Numbered from the stretch's first letter, positions 44,091-53,723 are shown. The stretch: DNA of 64,000 nt from JARRKU01 sp963675565 (GCA_963675565.2 CAXXYD010000004.1:2170001-2234000); one strand, 5' to 3'. Numbers and translations are program-made. The notes: generated from the sequence alone by a model not told the origin.

Positions 44091-44237
44091 ATACCCGCTC
44101 AAAGCGATCCAATACAATAGCTGGGCCCCTTGAAGCGGTACAATTGGTTTCAATCCGTACTGGTTTGATTTTTGCTTACATAGCACTACGTACGAAGCAG
44201 GACATCACATCGAAAGGTTTGGTCAAAAGGCGATCCA

Positions 44238-46043
44238 ATGCTCAAACCATACCCCAAAATCGGTAATTCCGGCATGCAGAGCTCACCCTGGATCATCCTG
44301 GGGTCCACCGCCATTCTGTTCATTGTCGTTATTGTCATGGCCGTGCAGAACGCCAACCGGGAGAAGCGTTACATGTCCGAGGTGCTCAGCGCCAAGGGCG
44401 ACGCTTTGATTCGTGCCGTGGAGGCCGGCGCCCGAACCGGCATGATGGGCATGATGTGGGATGGCCGCCACATCCAGCGGCTCCTTGAAGAGACGACCCG
44501 TTTGCCCGACGTGCTCTATATGGCGGTGGTGGATGAAAAGGATGTGGCTGTGGCGCACAGTGATCCGGCCAAGGTCAACATGCTGTTTCGCCGGGATGCG
44601 CAAAAGCCGATGCGTCTGGCGCCGGATGACCCTGAGGAATTCGAACTTGTGGCCTATGGAAAAGACCGGCGCGCCTTTGAGGTCCGTCGCCACTTCCGGC
44701 CGCTGGTCCCCGGCGGACGGCGGGATTTCGGCCATCGACGGGGTATGATGCTCCGGCACCTCGATTCATCGTCCCCGCCGGCAGCCGAGGACTGGTTTGA
44801 ACAGCGAAAACAGCAGCCCCTGTTCATTGTGGCCGGGCTGGATGTCGCACCCTTTGAAGCCGCCATCCGGCAGGATATCCGTACCACAATCGTGTTATCG
44901 GCCATCCTTCTTTTGCTGGGTTTCGGTGGTCTTGTCAGTCTTTTCTGGATGAACAGCTACCGGAGCGCCCGGCGAAGCCTGCAGGATACCAGCGCCTTTG
45001 CCGACAAGGTGGTGGCCCACCTGCCGGTGGGACTGATCGCCACAGACCCCCGAGGCCGCATGACCTTCTTCAATGAAGCCGCCGGACGCATCACCGGCAT
45101 CCGTCCCAGTGATGCCATTGGCCGCAAACCGGCGGCCTTGCTTCCCGAACAGCTGTGCAACCTTCAATCTGAGCTCGACCGGGGCAGCACCATTGCCGAG
45201 CGTGAAATGGAGTGTCCGTTTATCGCCGACCGCCGGGTGCCGGTCAGTGTCAGCGCTACCCGCATTATCAATAAAGCCGGCGATCTGGTGGGCCAAATCT
45301 TGATTTTAAGGGATTTGCGGGAGTTGCGCCGATTGCAGGAAGCAATGCGGCGCCAGGAAAAGCTGGCCGCCATCGGCGGACTGGCCGCCGGGGTGGCCCA
45401 TGAAATCCGCAACCCCTTGAGTTCCATCAAAGGGTTGGCCACTTTCTTTGCGGATCGGCTGAAAGATGACACACCGGCCAGGGAAGCGGCCGAAGTGATG
45501 ACCCGCGAAGTCGACCGACTGAATCGGGTGATTACGGAACTGCTCGATTTTGCGCGGCCCTCCGATTTGAAAACCCGTTCGTTGGACCTTGCGCCGGTGA
45601 TTGACCGCTCCCTTCAGCTGGTCTGTCAAGATGCCCGAAACCAGGATATTGCCATTAAAACCACAATTGCCGCCGATCTTTGCAGGGTGCGTATCGATCC
45701 GGACCGACTGGCCCAATGCCTGCTTAATCTCTACCTCAATGCCATCCAGGCCATGGCGGACGGCGGGACGCTTACCGTGGAATGTGCGGCCGGGGACAAT
45801 GGATTTGCGGCGATCACGGTCAGCGACACCGGTCCGGGTATTGCCGCCGATCATATCCACCAGGTATTTGATCCCTATTATACCACCAAGGGCACCGGCA
45901 CCGGCCTTGGACTGGCGATTGTCCATAAAATCATTGAATCCCACGGGGGCAGCGTCAATGTGGAGAGCGCCAGCGGGTCAGGTACCGCTTTCATTCTGAA
46001 CATCCCCTGTGACGAAGACAGTGCCGCAGACAGGAAACCCTGA
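44238..46043 (+). CDS. zraS: ZraS/HydH-type membrane sensor histidine kinase
   Basis: A 601-residue kinase. Membrane helix 1 (about 18-37), a periplasmic sensor domain with several His residues (RRHFRPLVPGGRRDFGHRRG), membrane helix 2 (about 216-238), a PAS domain (about 255-365), HisKA (AAGVAHEIRNPLSSIKGLA) and a full HATPase (LYLNAIQAMADG, DTGPGI, GTGLGLAIVHKIIESHGG). The order and sequence match ZraS, which senses zinc/envelope stress and phosphorylates the sigma-54 activator ZraR. The next gene overlaps by three bases and is only a stump of zraR. A zraP-like gene follows. Confidence 0.88.
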   Translation: MLKPYPKIGNSGMQSSPWIILGSTAILFIVVIVMAVQNANREKRYMSEVLSAKGDALIRAVEAGARTGMMGMMWDGRHIQRLLEETTRLPDVLYMAVVDEKDVAVAHSDPAKVNMLFRRDAQKPMRLAPDDPEEFELVAYGKDRRAFEVRRHFRPLVPGGRRDFGHRRGMMLRHLDSSSPPAAEDWFEQRKQQPLFIVAGLDVAPFEAAIRQDIRTTIVLSAILLLLGFGGLVSLFWMNSYRSARRSLQDTSAFADKVVAHLPVGLIATDPRGRMTFFNEAAGRITGIRPSDAIGRKPAALLPEQLCNLQSELDRGSTIAEREMECPFIADRRVPVSVSATRIINKAGDLVGQILILRDLRELRRLQEAMRRQEKLAAIGGLAAGVAHEIRNPLSSIKGLATFFADRLKDDTPAREAAEVMTREVDRLNRVITELLDFARPSDLKTRSLDLAPVIDRSLQLVCQDARNQDIAIKTTIAADLCRVRIDPDRLAQCLLNLYLNAIQAMADGGTLTVECAAGDNGFAAITVSDTGPGIAADHIHQVFDPYYTTKGTGTGLGLAIVHKIIESHGGSVNVESASGSGTAFILNIPCDEDSAADRKP

Positions 46044-46174
46044 TGGCGTCCAAAACGGCGAAAATACGCATTGTTGACGATGACCCCGGCCATCTGACCA
46101 CGCTCAAAACCATAGTCCGCAACTGGGGGGTATCCCGTAGCGGGTGTTTCAATCCTGGCGGCTTGACCCAATAG
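46043..46174 (+). pseudogene. Truncated ZraR-type response regulator (first about 29 codons)
   Basis: An ATG overlapping the zraS stop opens a frame MASKTAKIRIVDDDPGHL ... TLKTIVRNWGV that is clearly the start of an NtrC/ZraR receiver (acidic residues at codons 12-14, then the first helix). After codon 30 the sequence no longer resembles a receiver (SRSGCFNPGG) and stops at TAG (46172-46174). The acceptor Asp, AAA+ domain and HTH are missing. None of them is seen in any frame before zraP. This looks like a deletion or insertion-deletion that removed about 430 codons. Confidence 0.8.
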
Positions 46175-46427
46175 GCGGGTCACTATTACCCACCCCGGAA
46201 AGATGAAATCTAAAAGCTGGATATTATTTATACATATCATGGCATCCTTCCAGGTCATAAAACCATCTCGATATCGCATCAATAGTTAAAATTAGTCAAT
46301 AAATCAAATTGTTATATTTTTATGGCGATAATTCGGCGCCCCTGGCACACCCTTTGAAATACCTGTCATCAACATACAAACATGCGCCATACAGCGCCAA
46401 CAAATCAATTTAAGAAGGAGATTGAAA
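46175..46427 (+). other. AT-rich leader upstream of zraP
   Basis: About 250 bases, markedly AT-rich (46220-46330), without a gene. It contains the sigma-54 promoter at 46343-46357. The AT-rich part would be the expected place for activator sites, but I do not see a clear ZraR inverted repeat. Confidence 0.5.
46343..46357 (+). promoter_or_regulatory. Sigma-54 promoter of zraP
   Basis: TGGCAC-N5-TTGA, matching the -24/-12 consensus except for the last base of TTGC. It lies 70 bases before the zraP ATG. zraP of enteric bacteria also has a sigma-54 promoter driven by ZraR. Confidence 0.7.
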
Positions 46428-46970
46428 ATGAAAAAGACCAAAACCACAATCGGTATTCTCGCTGTTGTTTCCACAGTCGCTTTGGCGACAGTGGCTTTTG
46501 CCCATGCCGGATACGGGCGACACATGGGTGGATACGGCGGGTATATGATTGGCCGGGCAGATTGCGATGGGCCGGCAATGGTGGGCCCCGGTGACGACTA
46601 TAATCCACGGGGAAGAGGCTACGGTGCCGGTTATGGCCGGAACCAGAAGGGGGGTGCCTGGTTCGGGATGTCAGCGGAAGATCAGGCCAAACTCCAGGCA
46701 GAACGGGACAAGTTCCGATCCGAAACCAAGGCGCTGCGGGACGCCATTGATCAGAAACAACTGAATTTGCGGCAGGAAATGCAAAATGACGAACCCGATA
46801 CCACCAAGGCCATGCAGCTCCAAAAAGAGTTGTCCCAACTTCGGGGTGAATTTGACCAGAAAGCCATTGCCCATCGGATCGAGATGCGCAAGTTGCTGCC
46901 GGAAGGTTTTGAAGGACCGGGTTTCGGCCGGGGCGGTTACGGTCGGGGATATGGCGGATACTGCCGCTAA
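46428..46970 (+). CDS. zraP: ZraP-like periplasmic metal-resistance protein
   Basis: A 180-residue protein with a signal peptide (IGILAVVSTVALATVAFAHA). A Gly/Tyr/Arg-rich segment, a central helical part (about 75-155; EDQAKLQAERDKFRSETKAL, LRQEMQNDEPDTTKAMQLQK) and a Gly/Tyr-rich tail (GRGGYGRGYGGYCR) follow. The helical LTxxQ-type core is that of ZraP/CpxP/Spy periplasmic chaperones, and the flanking low-complexity ends with His and Cys may bind metal. AAGGAG lies seven bases before the ATG at 46428. Context with zraS supports the name. Confidence 0.82.
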   Translation: MKKTKTTIGILAVVSTVALATVAFAHAGYGRHMGGYGGYMIGRADCDGPAMVGPGDDYNPRGRGYGAGYGRNQKGGAWFGMSAEDQAKLQAERDKFRSETKALRDAIDQKQLNLRQEMQNDEPDTTKAMQLQKELSQLRGEFDQKAIAHRIEMRKLLPEGFEGPGFGRGGYGRGYGGYCR

Positions 46971-46983
46971 GCCCTGTTTTATT

Positions 46984-47011
46984 CCGGAACGGCCGTTTAC
47001 GGCCGTCCCGG
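46984..47011. terminator. Strong hairpin between convergent zraP and apbE
   Basis: CCGG-A-ACGGCC, loop GTTTAC, GGCCGT-C-CCGG: a ten-pair stem with one internal mismatch located in the 52-base gap between two convergent genes. There is no T-run on either side, but position suggests a bidirectional terminator. Confidence 0.45.
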
Positions 47012-47022
47012 TTGACAATGGA

Positions 47023-48048
47023 TCACTCGGGCCGCAATCCCCGGGACCAGTGATCCCGGAACGTTCCGTCGGGCTGCCTGACGATCACCAGCCCCTCTAC
47101 TTTGTCCATGCGATCTATTAGCGCCAGCCCCTCTTTTGCCCCCATGACCACCACGGCGGTGGCCAATCCATCCGCAAGCGTGCAGTTGGGGGCGGTCACC
47201 GAAGCGCTGACAACGCCATTGTGGACCGGGTATCCGTCGCGCGGATCAATAATGTGGGAATAGCTGCGTCCGCCAATTTCCAGGTAGTTGCGATAGTCCC
47301 CGCTGGTGGCCATGGCCTGGTTTTCCAGGGCGAAGACCTTGTATACGGCGTTGGCCGGCGCCGATTTCTCCGGCCGGTTGATGCCCACTTTCCAGGGCAT
47401 TCCATCCGGTCGGCAGCCGGCGGCATAGACCTCGCCGCCGATTTCAACCAGATAGTTCTTGAACCCCCGCCCACTGAGCAGCTGGGCCACCGCGTCAACG
47501 CCGTATCCCTTGGCGATGGAGGCCAAATCCACGGTTATATCAGGTCGGCGCTTCTTCAAAGTGCCCTTATCCGACACCTCGATAAAATGAAAACCCACTT
47601 TGGCCAGTGTCGCTTCAACTAACTGGCGGGACGGTGGAACCGATATGGCGCCCGAGGCACCGAATCCCCAGAGATTGACCAAAGGATGGACCGTCCCGTC
47701 CCAGGCCCCCCGGGTAATCCGGTAAATATCGGCGGCTACCGCCATGACTTTGTAAAAGTCCATGGACACCGGAAAATCCTGATCGGTGGTTGACATTCGG
47801 TTGAACTGACTGATTTGGCTCTCCTGGCGATAGGTCGACATGCTCTGGTTCAGGCTTTCCAGCCGGTCATCAATGAGGTCTTGCAGCCCGTCCAAAATTG
47901 CGCCGGCATCTGTTGCAGTGGTGATGTGGTAGGTCGTTCCCATGGTGTGCCCACTAAAAAAAACAGTTTCTTCTGACCGGGAGCACGAAACAGGGATGCA
48001 GAGCAGAACCATGATAATGGCCAAAGCGAAGCGAAAGTGAATAAACAT
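47023..48048 (-). CDS. apbE: FAD:protein FMN transferase (ApbE), lipoprotein
   Basis: A 341-residue ApbE. It attaches FMN covalently to Thr/Ser of flavoproteins such as NqrB/NqrC and RnfD/RnfG. The signal peptide ends in a lipobox (MVLLCIPVSC), so it should face the periplasm. Family motifs are HTMGTTYHI, LNQSMSTYRQESQISQFNR, VDLASIAKGYGVDAVAQLL and the Mg/FAD region HIIDPRDGYPV. The start at 48046-48048 is fixed by GAGGA and the signal peptide. No flavoprotein target is in this window. Confidence 0.95.
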   Translation of the reverse strand: MFIHFRFALAIIMVLLCIPVSCSRSEETVFFSGHTMGTTYHITTATDAGAILDGLQDLIDDRLESLNQSMSTYRQESQISQFNRMSTTDQDFPVSMDFYKVMAVAADIYRITRGAWDGTVHPLVNLWGFGASGAISVPPSRQLVEATLAKVGFHFIEVSDKGTLKKRRPDITVDLASIAKGYGVDAVAQLLSGRGFKNYLVEIGGEVYAAGCRPDGMPWKVGINRPEKSAPANAVYKVFALENQAMATSGDYRNYLEIGGRSYSHIIDPRDGYPVHNGVVSASVTAPNCTLADGLATAVVVMGAKEGLALIDRMDKVEGLVIVRQPDGTFRDHWSRGLRPE

Positions 48049-48344
48049 CGGCGAATCCTCTGATTGATCATGATGTTCAGGTAGCGCTCCAGCTATAGCC
48101 TCCGGGAAAATCGATGTCAACGCAGCCTTGGGCCGCCAGGTTCGCCGTCTGCCGGGAATGTCGGGCGCCATGTGGGCAAATTCCGGGCTTCACAAACCGG
48201 ATGGTACTGAGTCCAAATATAAGACTTTGTTTTTTTAAAGAAAACGGAATTATGTGGCTTGAATTGACGCCGGTTCTCTGCTAATTGGAAACAATTGGTG
48301 GTGCGCGGACCCTGTGTGAGTTTTTGCAAAAAAGGCTGGCGATA
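48049..48344. other. Divergent intergenic region between apbE and the hybrid kinase
   Basis: About 296 bases. I see no gene, strong hairpin or convincing -35/-10 pair. The promoters of both divergent genes must lie here. Confidence 0.4.
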
Positions 48345-51300
48345 ATGAAAAATGTACCCTTGCCTAATGCCGCTTCGTGGTGGCAGGTCGTCGCTTTGCT
48401 GTTTTTTTTCTCCGCAGCTTCGGTTTCCGGCCTGTTGGCCGATGGAACCAAACAGGTCCTCGTCCTGCATTCCTACCACAACGGCCTGACGTGGTCCGAT
48501 GCGATCTCCCGGGCTATCGCCGATGAATTCAGATCCTGCGATATACCCGTTGAGATCGAGTACGCCTATATGGACACCAAGCACGTATTCTCTTCGGCCT
48601 ATGAAGACCAGCTGGTTCAATTTTTCAAGACCCGCTTTGAGTCGCACCGATTTGCCGCCATCATTTCCTCGGACGATCGCGCATTCAATTTTCTTCGCAG
48701 CCATGGGGAGGAGCTGTTTGGTGCGGTGCCGGTTGTCTTTTGCGGGGTTAACTATTTTGAAGACCGGCAGCTGGATGGATTGCCCAATTTCACCGGCGTA
48801 ACGAAATCCTATGATATTCTGACGACCCTGAACACTGCCCTGGACCTGCAGGAAGGTGCCGATCGGATTATCGCCATCTGCGATCGATCCGTCAGCGCCG
48901 CCGCCAACAAGAAAAGGCTGACCGAAATCAGCTCCCGCCTCAAACGCGCAGTGGAAGTAACCGTTGTTGACAGCTTGACCATGCAGGAAGTTCAACAATA
49001 TGTCAGCGGCCTGACGCCCAATGATATTTTGCTCTTGCTGGCGTTTACTTCGGATGCAACGGGTCGGCTTTTCTCATTAGAGGAGAGTACCCGGCTGATT
49101 TCAGCTTACAGCAAGGCACCCATGTATTCCCTGTGGGATTTCAACCTGGGCCACGGCATCGTTGGCGGAATGTTGATCAGCGGGGCCATGCAGGGAAAGC
49201 GAGCCGCCGAGTATACCATTCAAATTTTGCATGGGGCCGCCGTCGGCAGCCTGCCGGTCATTAAGCAGAGCCCCAATCAGTTCATGTTCGACTACCTGCA
49301 GATGAAACGCTACGGCATAGATCCGGCCCGGCTTCCGTCGGGCAGCATGGTCATCAATACTCCGGCCACCCTGTATTCCAGGCATAGGGAGTTCTTCTGG
49401 CCGGTGTTGAGCACGTTTTCCGCCATGATTATCATTATCTTCGCTTTGTTGATGACCATCATTTCGCGGCGCAAAGCGGAACAGGCCCTGGTGGCATCCC
49501 ACAACAGGTACCAGAATGTTTTCAAATCCACTTCCGTGGCGCTCGTTGATGCCGACTTTTCCAGGATCAAGCATGCCATCGACCAATGGTGCGCTCAACA
49601 CGAAGAGCGTTTTGACACTTCCCTGGAAAAAAATCCATATTTGCTTCCGAGTCTCGCGGGTCAAATGTCTATAGTGGACGTAAATCCTGCCGCTGTCGCA
49701 CTTTTCCAGGCCGATGACCGGGAGCACCTGCTTGAAAATCTGCCCAGGATCATAGCCGCTGATCAGAACCAAGTGTTCCAAGAGATCCTTGTCGCCTTGT
49801 CCGCAAGCCAGCGCCGTTATGCGCGTGGGTCTTCAAACCGCGCCCTGAATGGAGAAGAAATCCATTTTATCATCAGTTTGAATTTTCCCCGCGATCATAG
49901 CGACTATCGGCATGTCATCGTCAGTATTGTCGACATCACGGATCGCAAAAAATCTGACGAAGCATTACGACGCAGCGAAGATCGATTCAAAACAGTATTT
50001 AACCAGGCCGCCATTGGGATGGCCCTGATCGGCCTGGACGATCGGTATCTGAAGATAAACGCGACCCTTGGAAAGATGCTCGGTTACACTAAAGAGGAAC
50101 TTCTGCAGCGCACCTGGAAAGATATCACGCACCCTGACGACATCGCCGCTTCCACAGCTATGGCGCAAACCGTATTGAGCGGCAAAAATACGCACCCTAT
50201 GGAAAAACGCTATATTCACAAGGCAGGGCATATCGTCCATGTGCTGTTGAACCTCTCCGTCATTTTCGATAATGCCCGCAGCCCCTTATACCTCATCGCT
50301 CAATTTCAGGACATCACTCAGATGAAAGAGACCCAGGCGGCGCTTAAAGAGCGGCAGGAACGCTATCGTAACGTTTTTGAAGCCGATCTTTCCGGTGTAT
50401 ATGTGGCTGCCCCCAATGGCCGGCTGCTTATGTGCAACCAGGTATTCGCCAAAATCCTGGGGCTTGAAAATGCCGATGCCGTCATCGGCACCCATATGAT
50501 CGATTACTACAACAACCCCGAGCAGCGTCCCATACTGCTGGCCCGGCTCATTCAGAAGCAAACCGTCCAGCAGGTCGAATTGGAGATGGTTCGAAAAGAC
50601 GGCGCTGTCATTCAGTGCCTGCTCAATGCCACCGGACGGTTCAACGAACAGGGCGACCTGATAGAAATTTTGGGCTACCTGATGGACGTGACCCAAATGA
50701 AAAGCCTCGAAGCCCAGCTGCTGCATGCTCAGAAAATGGAATCCATCGGCACCATGGCCGGAGGGGTTGCCCACGATTTCAACAACCTGCTCATGGGAAT
50801 CATGGGCTACACATCGCTGCTGCTGTCGGAAAGCGATGAAAAGAGCCCCCAATATCATCGCCTTAAAAATATCGAAGTGCTGGTGCAAAGCGGCGCCGAC
50901 CTGACCCGCCAACTGCTGGGTTTTGCCAAGGGCGGCAAGTATGAAGTTCGCACTACCGATTTAAACAAGCTGATTTCACGCAGCGCCGCAATCTTTGCAC
51001 GCACCACCAAAGAAGTGCAGGTTTTTACCGACCTGGCGGAAAACCTGTGGCTGGTGGAAGCCGACCGCAGCCAGCTCGACCAGGTTTTCTTCAATTTGTA
51101 TTTGAATGCCCGACAGGCCATGGAAGATGGCGGTAAAATCCAGATCAGAACAAGCAACCATATCATGGATGAGGCTTCTGCCGGCCTATACGGGATTTCC
51201 CCGGGAAACTATGTTGAAATCTGGGTGACCGACAACGGCAGGGGCATGGATTTGGCCACGCAGCAACGGATATTTGATCCGTTTTTTACGACCAAGGAGC

Positions 51301-51872
51301 GTGGGCGCGGAACGGGCCTGGGCCTGGCTTCGGCCTATGGTATCATCAAGAACCATGGTGGCGTCATCAAGGTTAAAAGCGCTCCGCGGATGGGCACGCG
51401 TTTCTCCATTCTCCTGCCGGCCTCGAAAAGCCGGAGCGAGGAGATCCCTCCGAAACCCATCGAACGGCCTACCGGCGGCACCGAAACTATCCTGCTGGTC
51501 GATGATGAAGAAGGGATTCTGGACGCAGTCGGCGGTATGCTCCGCCACCTGGGTTATCGGGTCATCACGGCGCTGGGTGGAAAACAGGCCCTTGATATTT
51601 TTACCCGCAAGCATGCGTCCATCGACCTGGTGATTTTGGATTTGATCATGCCGGACATAGGGGGCAAGGAGGCGTTCAACGCCTTTAAGGCCATCGATCC
51701 CGGCGTTAAGGTCTTGTTGAGCAGCGGCTATAGCGCAGACAGTCAGACCGGCGAAATCATCAGAGGCGGTTGCCTGGGGTTTATTCAAAAACCGTTCACG
51801 GTGAGCCAGCTTTCCCGGAAACTCGACGAAGCGCTGCAACGGGAGGCGGAAGCCGAAAAAGCCGGCGATTGA
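48345..51872 (+). CDS. Hybrid sensor kinase: substrate-binding protein-PAS-HisKA-HATPase-REC
   Basis: About 1175 residues. After a signal helix (WWQVVALLFFFSAASVSGLL), an ABC substrate-binding-like periplasmic domain (about 30-330; LVLHSYHNGLTWSDAIS, DRAFNFLRSHGEELFGAVPV), a membrane helix (about 350-370), three PAS domains (roughly 380-520, 535-660, 665-790), HisKA (GGVAHDFNNLLMGIMGYTSL), HATPase (LYLNARQAMEDGG, GTGLGLASAYGIIKNHGG) and a C-terminal receiver (ILLVDDEEGIL, LVILDLIMPDIGG, IQKPFT). It should sense a periplasmic ligand and pass phosphate to its own receiver. No HPt protein or output regulator is next to it. ATG at 48345 is preferred over 48285. Confidence 0.88.
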   Translation: MKNVPLPNAASWWQVVALLFFFSAASVSGLLADGTKQVLVLHSYHNGLTWSDAISRAIADEFRSCDIPVEIEYAYMDTKHVFSSAYEDQLVQFFKTRFESHRFAAIISSDDRAFNFLRSHGEELFGAVPVVFCGVNYFEDRQLDGLPNFTGVTKSYDILTTLNTALDLQEGADRIIAICDRSVSAAANKKRLTEISSRLKRAVEVTVVDSLTMQEVQQYVSGLTPNDILLLLAFTSDATGRLFSLEESTRLISAYSKAPMYSLWDFNLGHGIVGGMLISGAMQGKRAAEYTIQILHGAAVGSLPVIKQSPNQFMFDYLQMKRYGIDPARLPSGSMVINTPATLYSRHREFFWPVLSTFSAMIIIIFALLMTIISRRKAEQALVASHNRYQNVFKSTSVALVDADFSRIKHAIDQWCAQHEERFDTSLEKNPYLLPSLAGQMSIVDVNPAAVALFQADDREHLLENLPRIIAADQNQVFQEILVALSASQRRYARGSSNRALNGEEIHFIISLNFPRDHSDYRHVIVSIVDITDRKKSDEALRRSEDRFKTVFNQAAIGMALIGLDDRYLKINATLGKMLGYTKEELLQRTWKDITHPDDIAASTAMAQTVLSGKNTHPMEKRYIHKAGHIVHVLLNLSVIFDNARSPLYLIAQFQDITQMKETQAALKERQERYRNVFEADLSGVYVAAPNGRLLMCNQVFAKILGLENADAVIGTHMIDYYNNPEQRPILLARLIQKQTVQQVELEMVRKDGAVIQCLLNATGRFNEQGDLIEILGYLMDVTQMKSLEAQLLHAQKMESIGTMAGGVAHDFNNLLMGIMGYTSLLLSESDEKSPQYHRLKNIEVLVQSGADLTRQLLGFAKGGKYEVRTTDLNKLISRSAAIFARTTKEVQVFTDLAENLWLVEADRSQLDQVFFNLYLNARQAMEDGGKIQIRTSNHIMDEASAGLYGISPGNYVEIWVTDNGRGMDLATQQRIFDPFFTTKERGRGTGLGLASAYGIIKNHGGVIKVKSAPRMGTRFSILLPASKSRSEEIPPKPIERPTGGTETILLVDDEEGILDAVGGMLRHLGYRVITALGGKQALDIFTRKHASIDLVILDLIMPDIGGKEAFNAFKAIDPGVKVLLSSGYSADSQTGEIIRGGCLGFIQKPFTVSQLSRKLDEALQREAEAEKAGD

Positions 51873-51884
51873 AGCAATCCGGAT

Positions 51885-53723
51885 TTACTTTTTCTTTTTC
51901 TTGGAGATATACAGGCTCTGCCTTTTTGACGGGTCCAGTACGGCTTTGCGCAAGCGGATGGAGACAGGGGTCACTTCCACCAGTTCATCTTCCCGGATAA
52001 AGCTGATGGCTTGCTCCAGGGTCAACGGTTTGACCGGAGAAAGCAATACCGCATCGTCCTTTCCCGAGGCCCGGATATTGGTCAGTTTCTTTTCCTTGCA
52101 GGGGTTCACGTCGATATCCTGGGGCCGATTGTGCTCGCCGACGACCATGCCTTCATAAACCGGGTCTCCCGGAACGAGAAAAAGCCGGCCCCTTGGCTCC
52201 AGGTTGAACAGGGCATAAGCCACTGCCCTGCCCTTGCGGTCCGAAACGATGGAGCCCGTGAACCGGCTGGGGCAGTCGCCGCGGTAATCGTCGTAGCCAT
52301 CGAACAGAGAGTTCATGATGCCGGTGCCCCGGGTATCGGTCAGAAATTCGTCCCGATAGCCGATGAGCGCCCGCGACGGCACGGAAAACTCGATGCGCAC
52401 ACGTCCTTTGCCGTTGTTGATCAGGTTGGTCATTTTTCCTTTGCGCAACGAAAGTTTTTCGGTCACCACCCCCAGAAACTGTTCTTCGCAGTCCACCTGC
52501 AGTTTTTCGATGGGTTCGAGCTTGCGTCCGTTGTCATGGCGGTAGATCACCTCGGGCCGCCCCACGCAAAATTCAAACCCTTCCCGGCGCATGGTCTCAA
52601 TCAGAATGGCCAGCTGGAACTCGCCGCGCCCCTTGACAAGAATGCTGTCGCGGTCACCGGTTTCCTCGATTTCAACGGCCATATTGAGCAAAGTCTCTTT
52701 GCGCAGCCGCTCCCGGAGTCGGCTGGACTGCACATATTTGCCCTCCTGGCCGCCGAAAGGCGAATTGTTGATGGAAAATGTCATGGATACTGTAGGCGCG
52801 TCAACGCTGATGCGCGGCAGGGCTTTGGGTTCCAGCTGATTGCAGATGGTATCGCCGATGGTGACGTCTTCGATGCCGGCCAGCACGACGATGTCCCCGG
52901 GCTGGACCTCTTCGATTTCACTGAGTTGGGTGCCCTCGTAGATTTGCAGTTTGGAGACCTTCAACGGCATGCTGGCGCCGTTTTCGCCAATACAGACCAG
53001 CCGGTCTTTAGAGCGGGCCGTTCCGTTGAAGACCTTTCCGACGGCCAACCGGCCCAGATAGTCCGAGTACCCCAAGTCGGACACCCGCATTTGAAACGGA
53101 GCGCTGGGATCGAAGGAAGGGCCGGGAATGGCCGTCAAAATGGTGTCGAACATCAGGTGCAGGTTTTCGCCCTTGTCCCGGGGGTTTTTCATGGCGATGC
53201 CGTCCCGTCCCACAGCGTACAGCAAGGGGAATTCCAATTGGTCTTCGGTGGCGCCCAGATCGATGAGCAGATCGTAGATTTCATCCAGAACAGCCTCGCA
53301 ACGGGCATCCTGGCGATCGATCTTATTGATGACAACAATGATTTTTAATCCGGCATCCAGAGCCTTGTTGAGAACGAAACGGGTCTGAGGCAGGGGGCCT
53401 TCGGAGGCGTCCACCAGCAAAATGGCGCCGTCTGCCATGGACAGGGCCCGCTCGACCTCGCCGCCGAAATCGGCATGGCCGGGGGTGTCGATAATATTGA
53501 TGCGCACATCCTTCCAGACCACCGAGCAATTCTTGGCGGCAATGGTGATGCCCCGCTCGCGCTCCAGGTCCATGGAATCCATGAGCCGATCGTCTACGGT
53601 CTGATTTTCACGAAAAACCCCGCTTTGTCGGAACATGGCGTCCACCAGGGTGGTTTTGCCATGATCCACGTGGGCGATGATGGCAATATTGCGCAAAGCG
53701 CTGTTTATTTGCATGGCTGACAT
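51885..53723 (-). CDS. typA: Ribosome-associated GTPase TypA/BipA
   Basis: A 612-residue translational GTPase. It has G1 HVDHGKTTLVDAMF, G2/switch I RERGITI, G3 DTPGHADFGGEVE, G4 NKID and the BipA-specific C-terminal domain (LFNLEPRGRLFLVPGD, YEGMVVGEHNRPQDID). It acts in ribosome assembly at low temperature and in stress responses. The start MSAMQINSALRNIAIIAHVDHG at 53723 is preferred; the longer frame to 53825 is unlikely. Its 3' end is 12 bases from that of the convergent hybrid kinase. Confidence 0.97.
   Translation of the reverse strand: MSAMQINSALRNIAIIAHVDHGKTTLVDAMFRQSGVFRENQTVDDRLMDSMDLERERGITIAAKNCSVVWKDVRINIIDTPGHADFGGEVERALSMADGAILLVDASEGPLPQTRFVLNKALDAGLKIIVVINKIDRQDARCEAVLDEIYDLLIDLGATEDQLEFPLLYAVGRDGIAMKNPRDKGENLHLMFDTILTAIPGPSFDPSAPFQMRVSDLGYSDYLGRLAVGKVFNGTARSKDRLVCIGENGASMPLKVSKLQIYEGTQLSEIEEVQPGDIVVLAGIEDVTIGDTICNQLEPKALPRISVDAPTVSMTFSINNSPFGGQEGKYVQSSRLRERLRKETLLNMAVEIEETGDRDSILVKGRGEFQLAILIETMRREGFEFCVGRPEVIYRHDNGRKLEPIEKLQVDCEEQFLGVVTEKLSLRKGKMTNLINNGKGRVRIEFSVPSRALIGYRDEFLTDTRGTGIMNSLFDGYDDYRGDCPSRFTGSIVSDRKGRAVAYALFNLEPRGRLFLVPGDPVYEGMVVGEHNRPQDIDVNPCKEKKLTNIRASGKDDAVLLSPVKPLTLEQAISFIREDELVEVTPVSIRLRKAVLDPSKRQSLYISKKKKK

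Noticed and set aside
44161..44175. A sigma-54 promoter before zraS
   Set aside because: Only the GG-N10-GC spacing fits; the rest (TGGTTT) departs from consensus, so it is no better than chance.
52011..53348. A 445-codon open frame opposite typA
   Set aside because: The minus strand codes for a full TypA with all GTPase motifs; the antisense product is low-complexity in appearance and has no domain.
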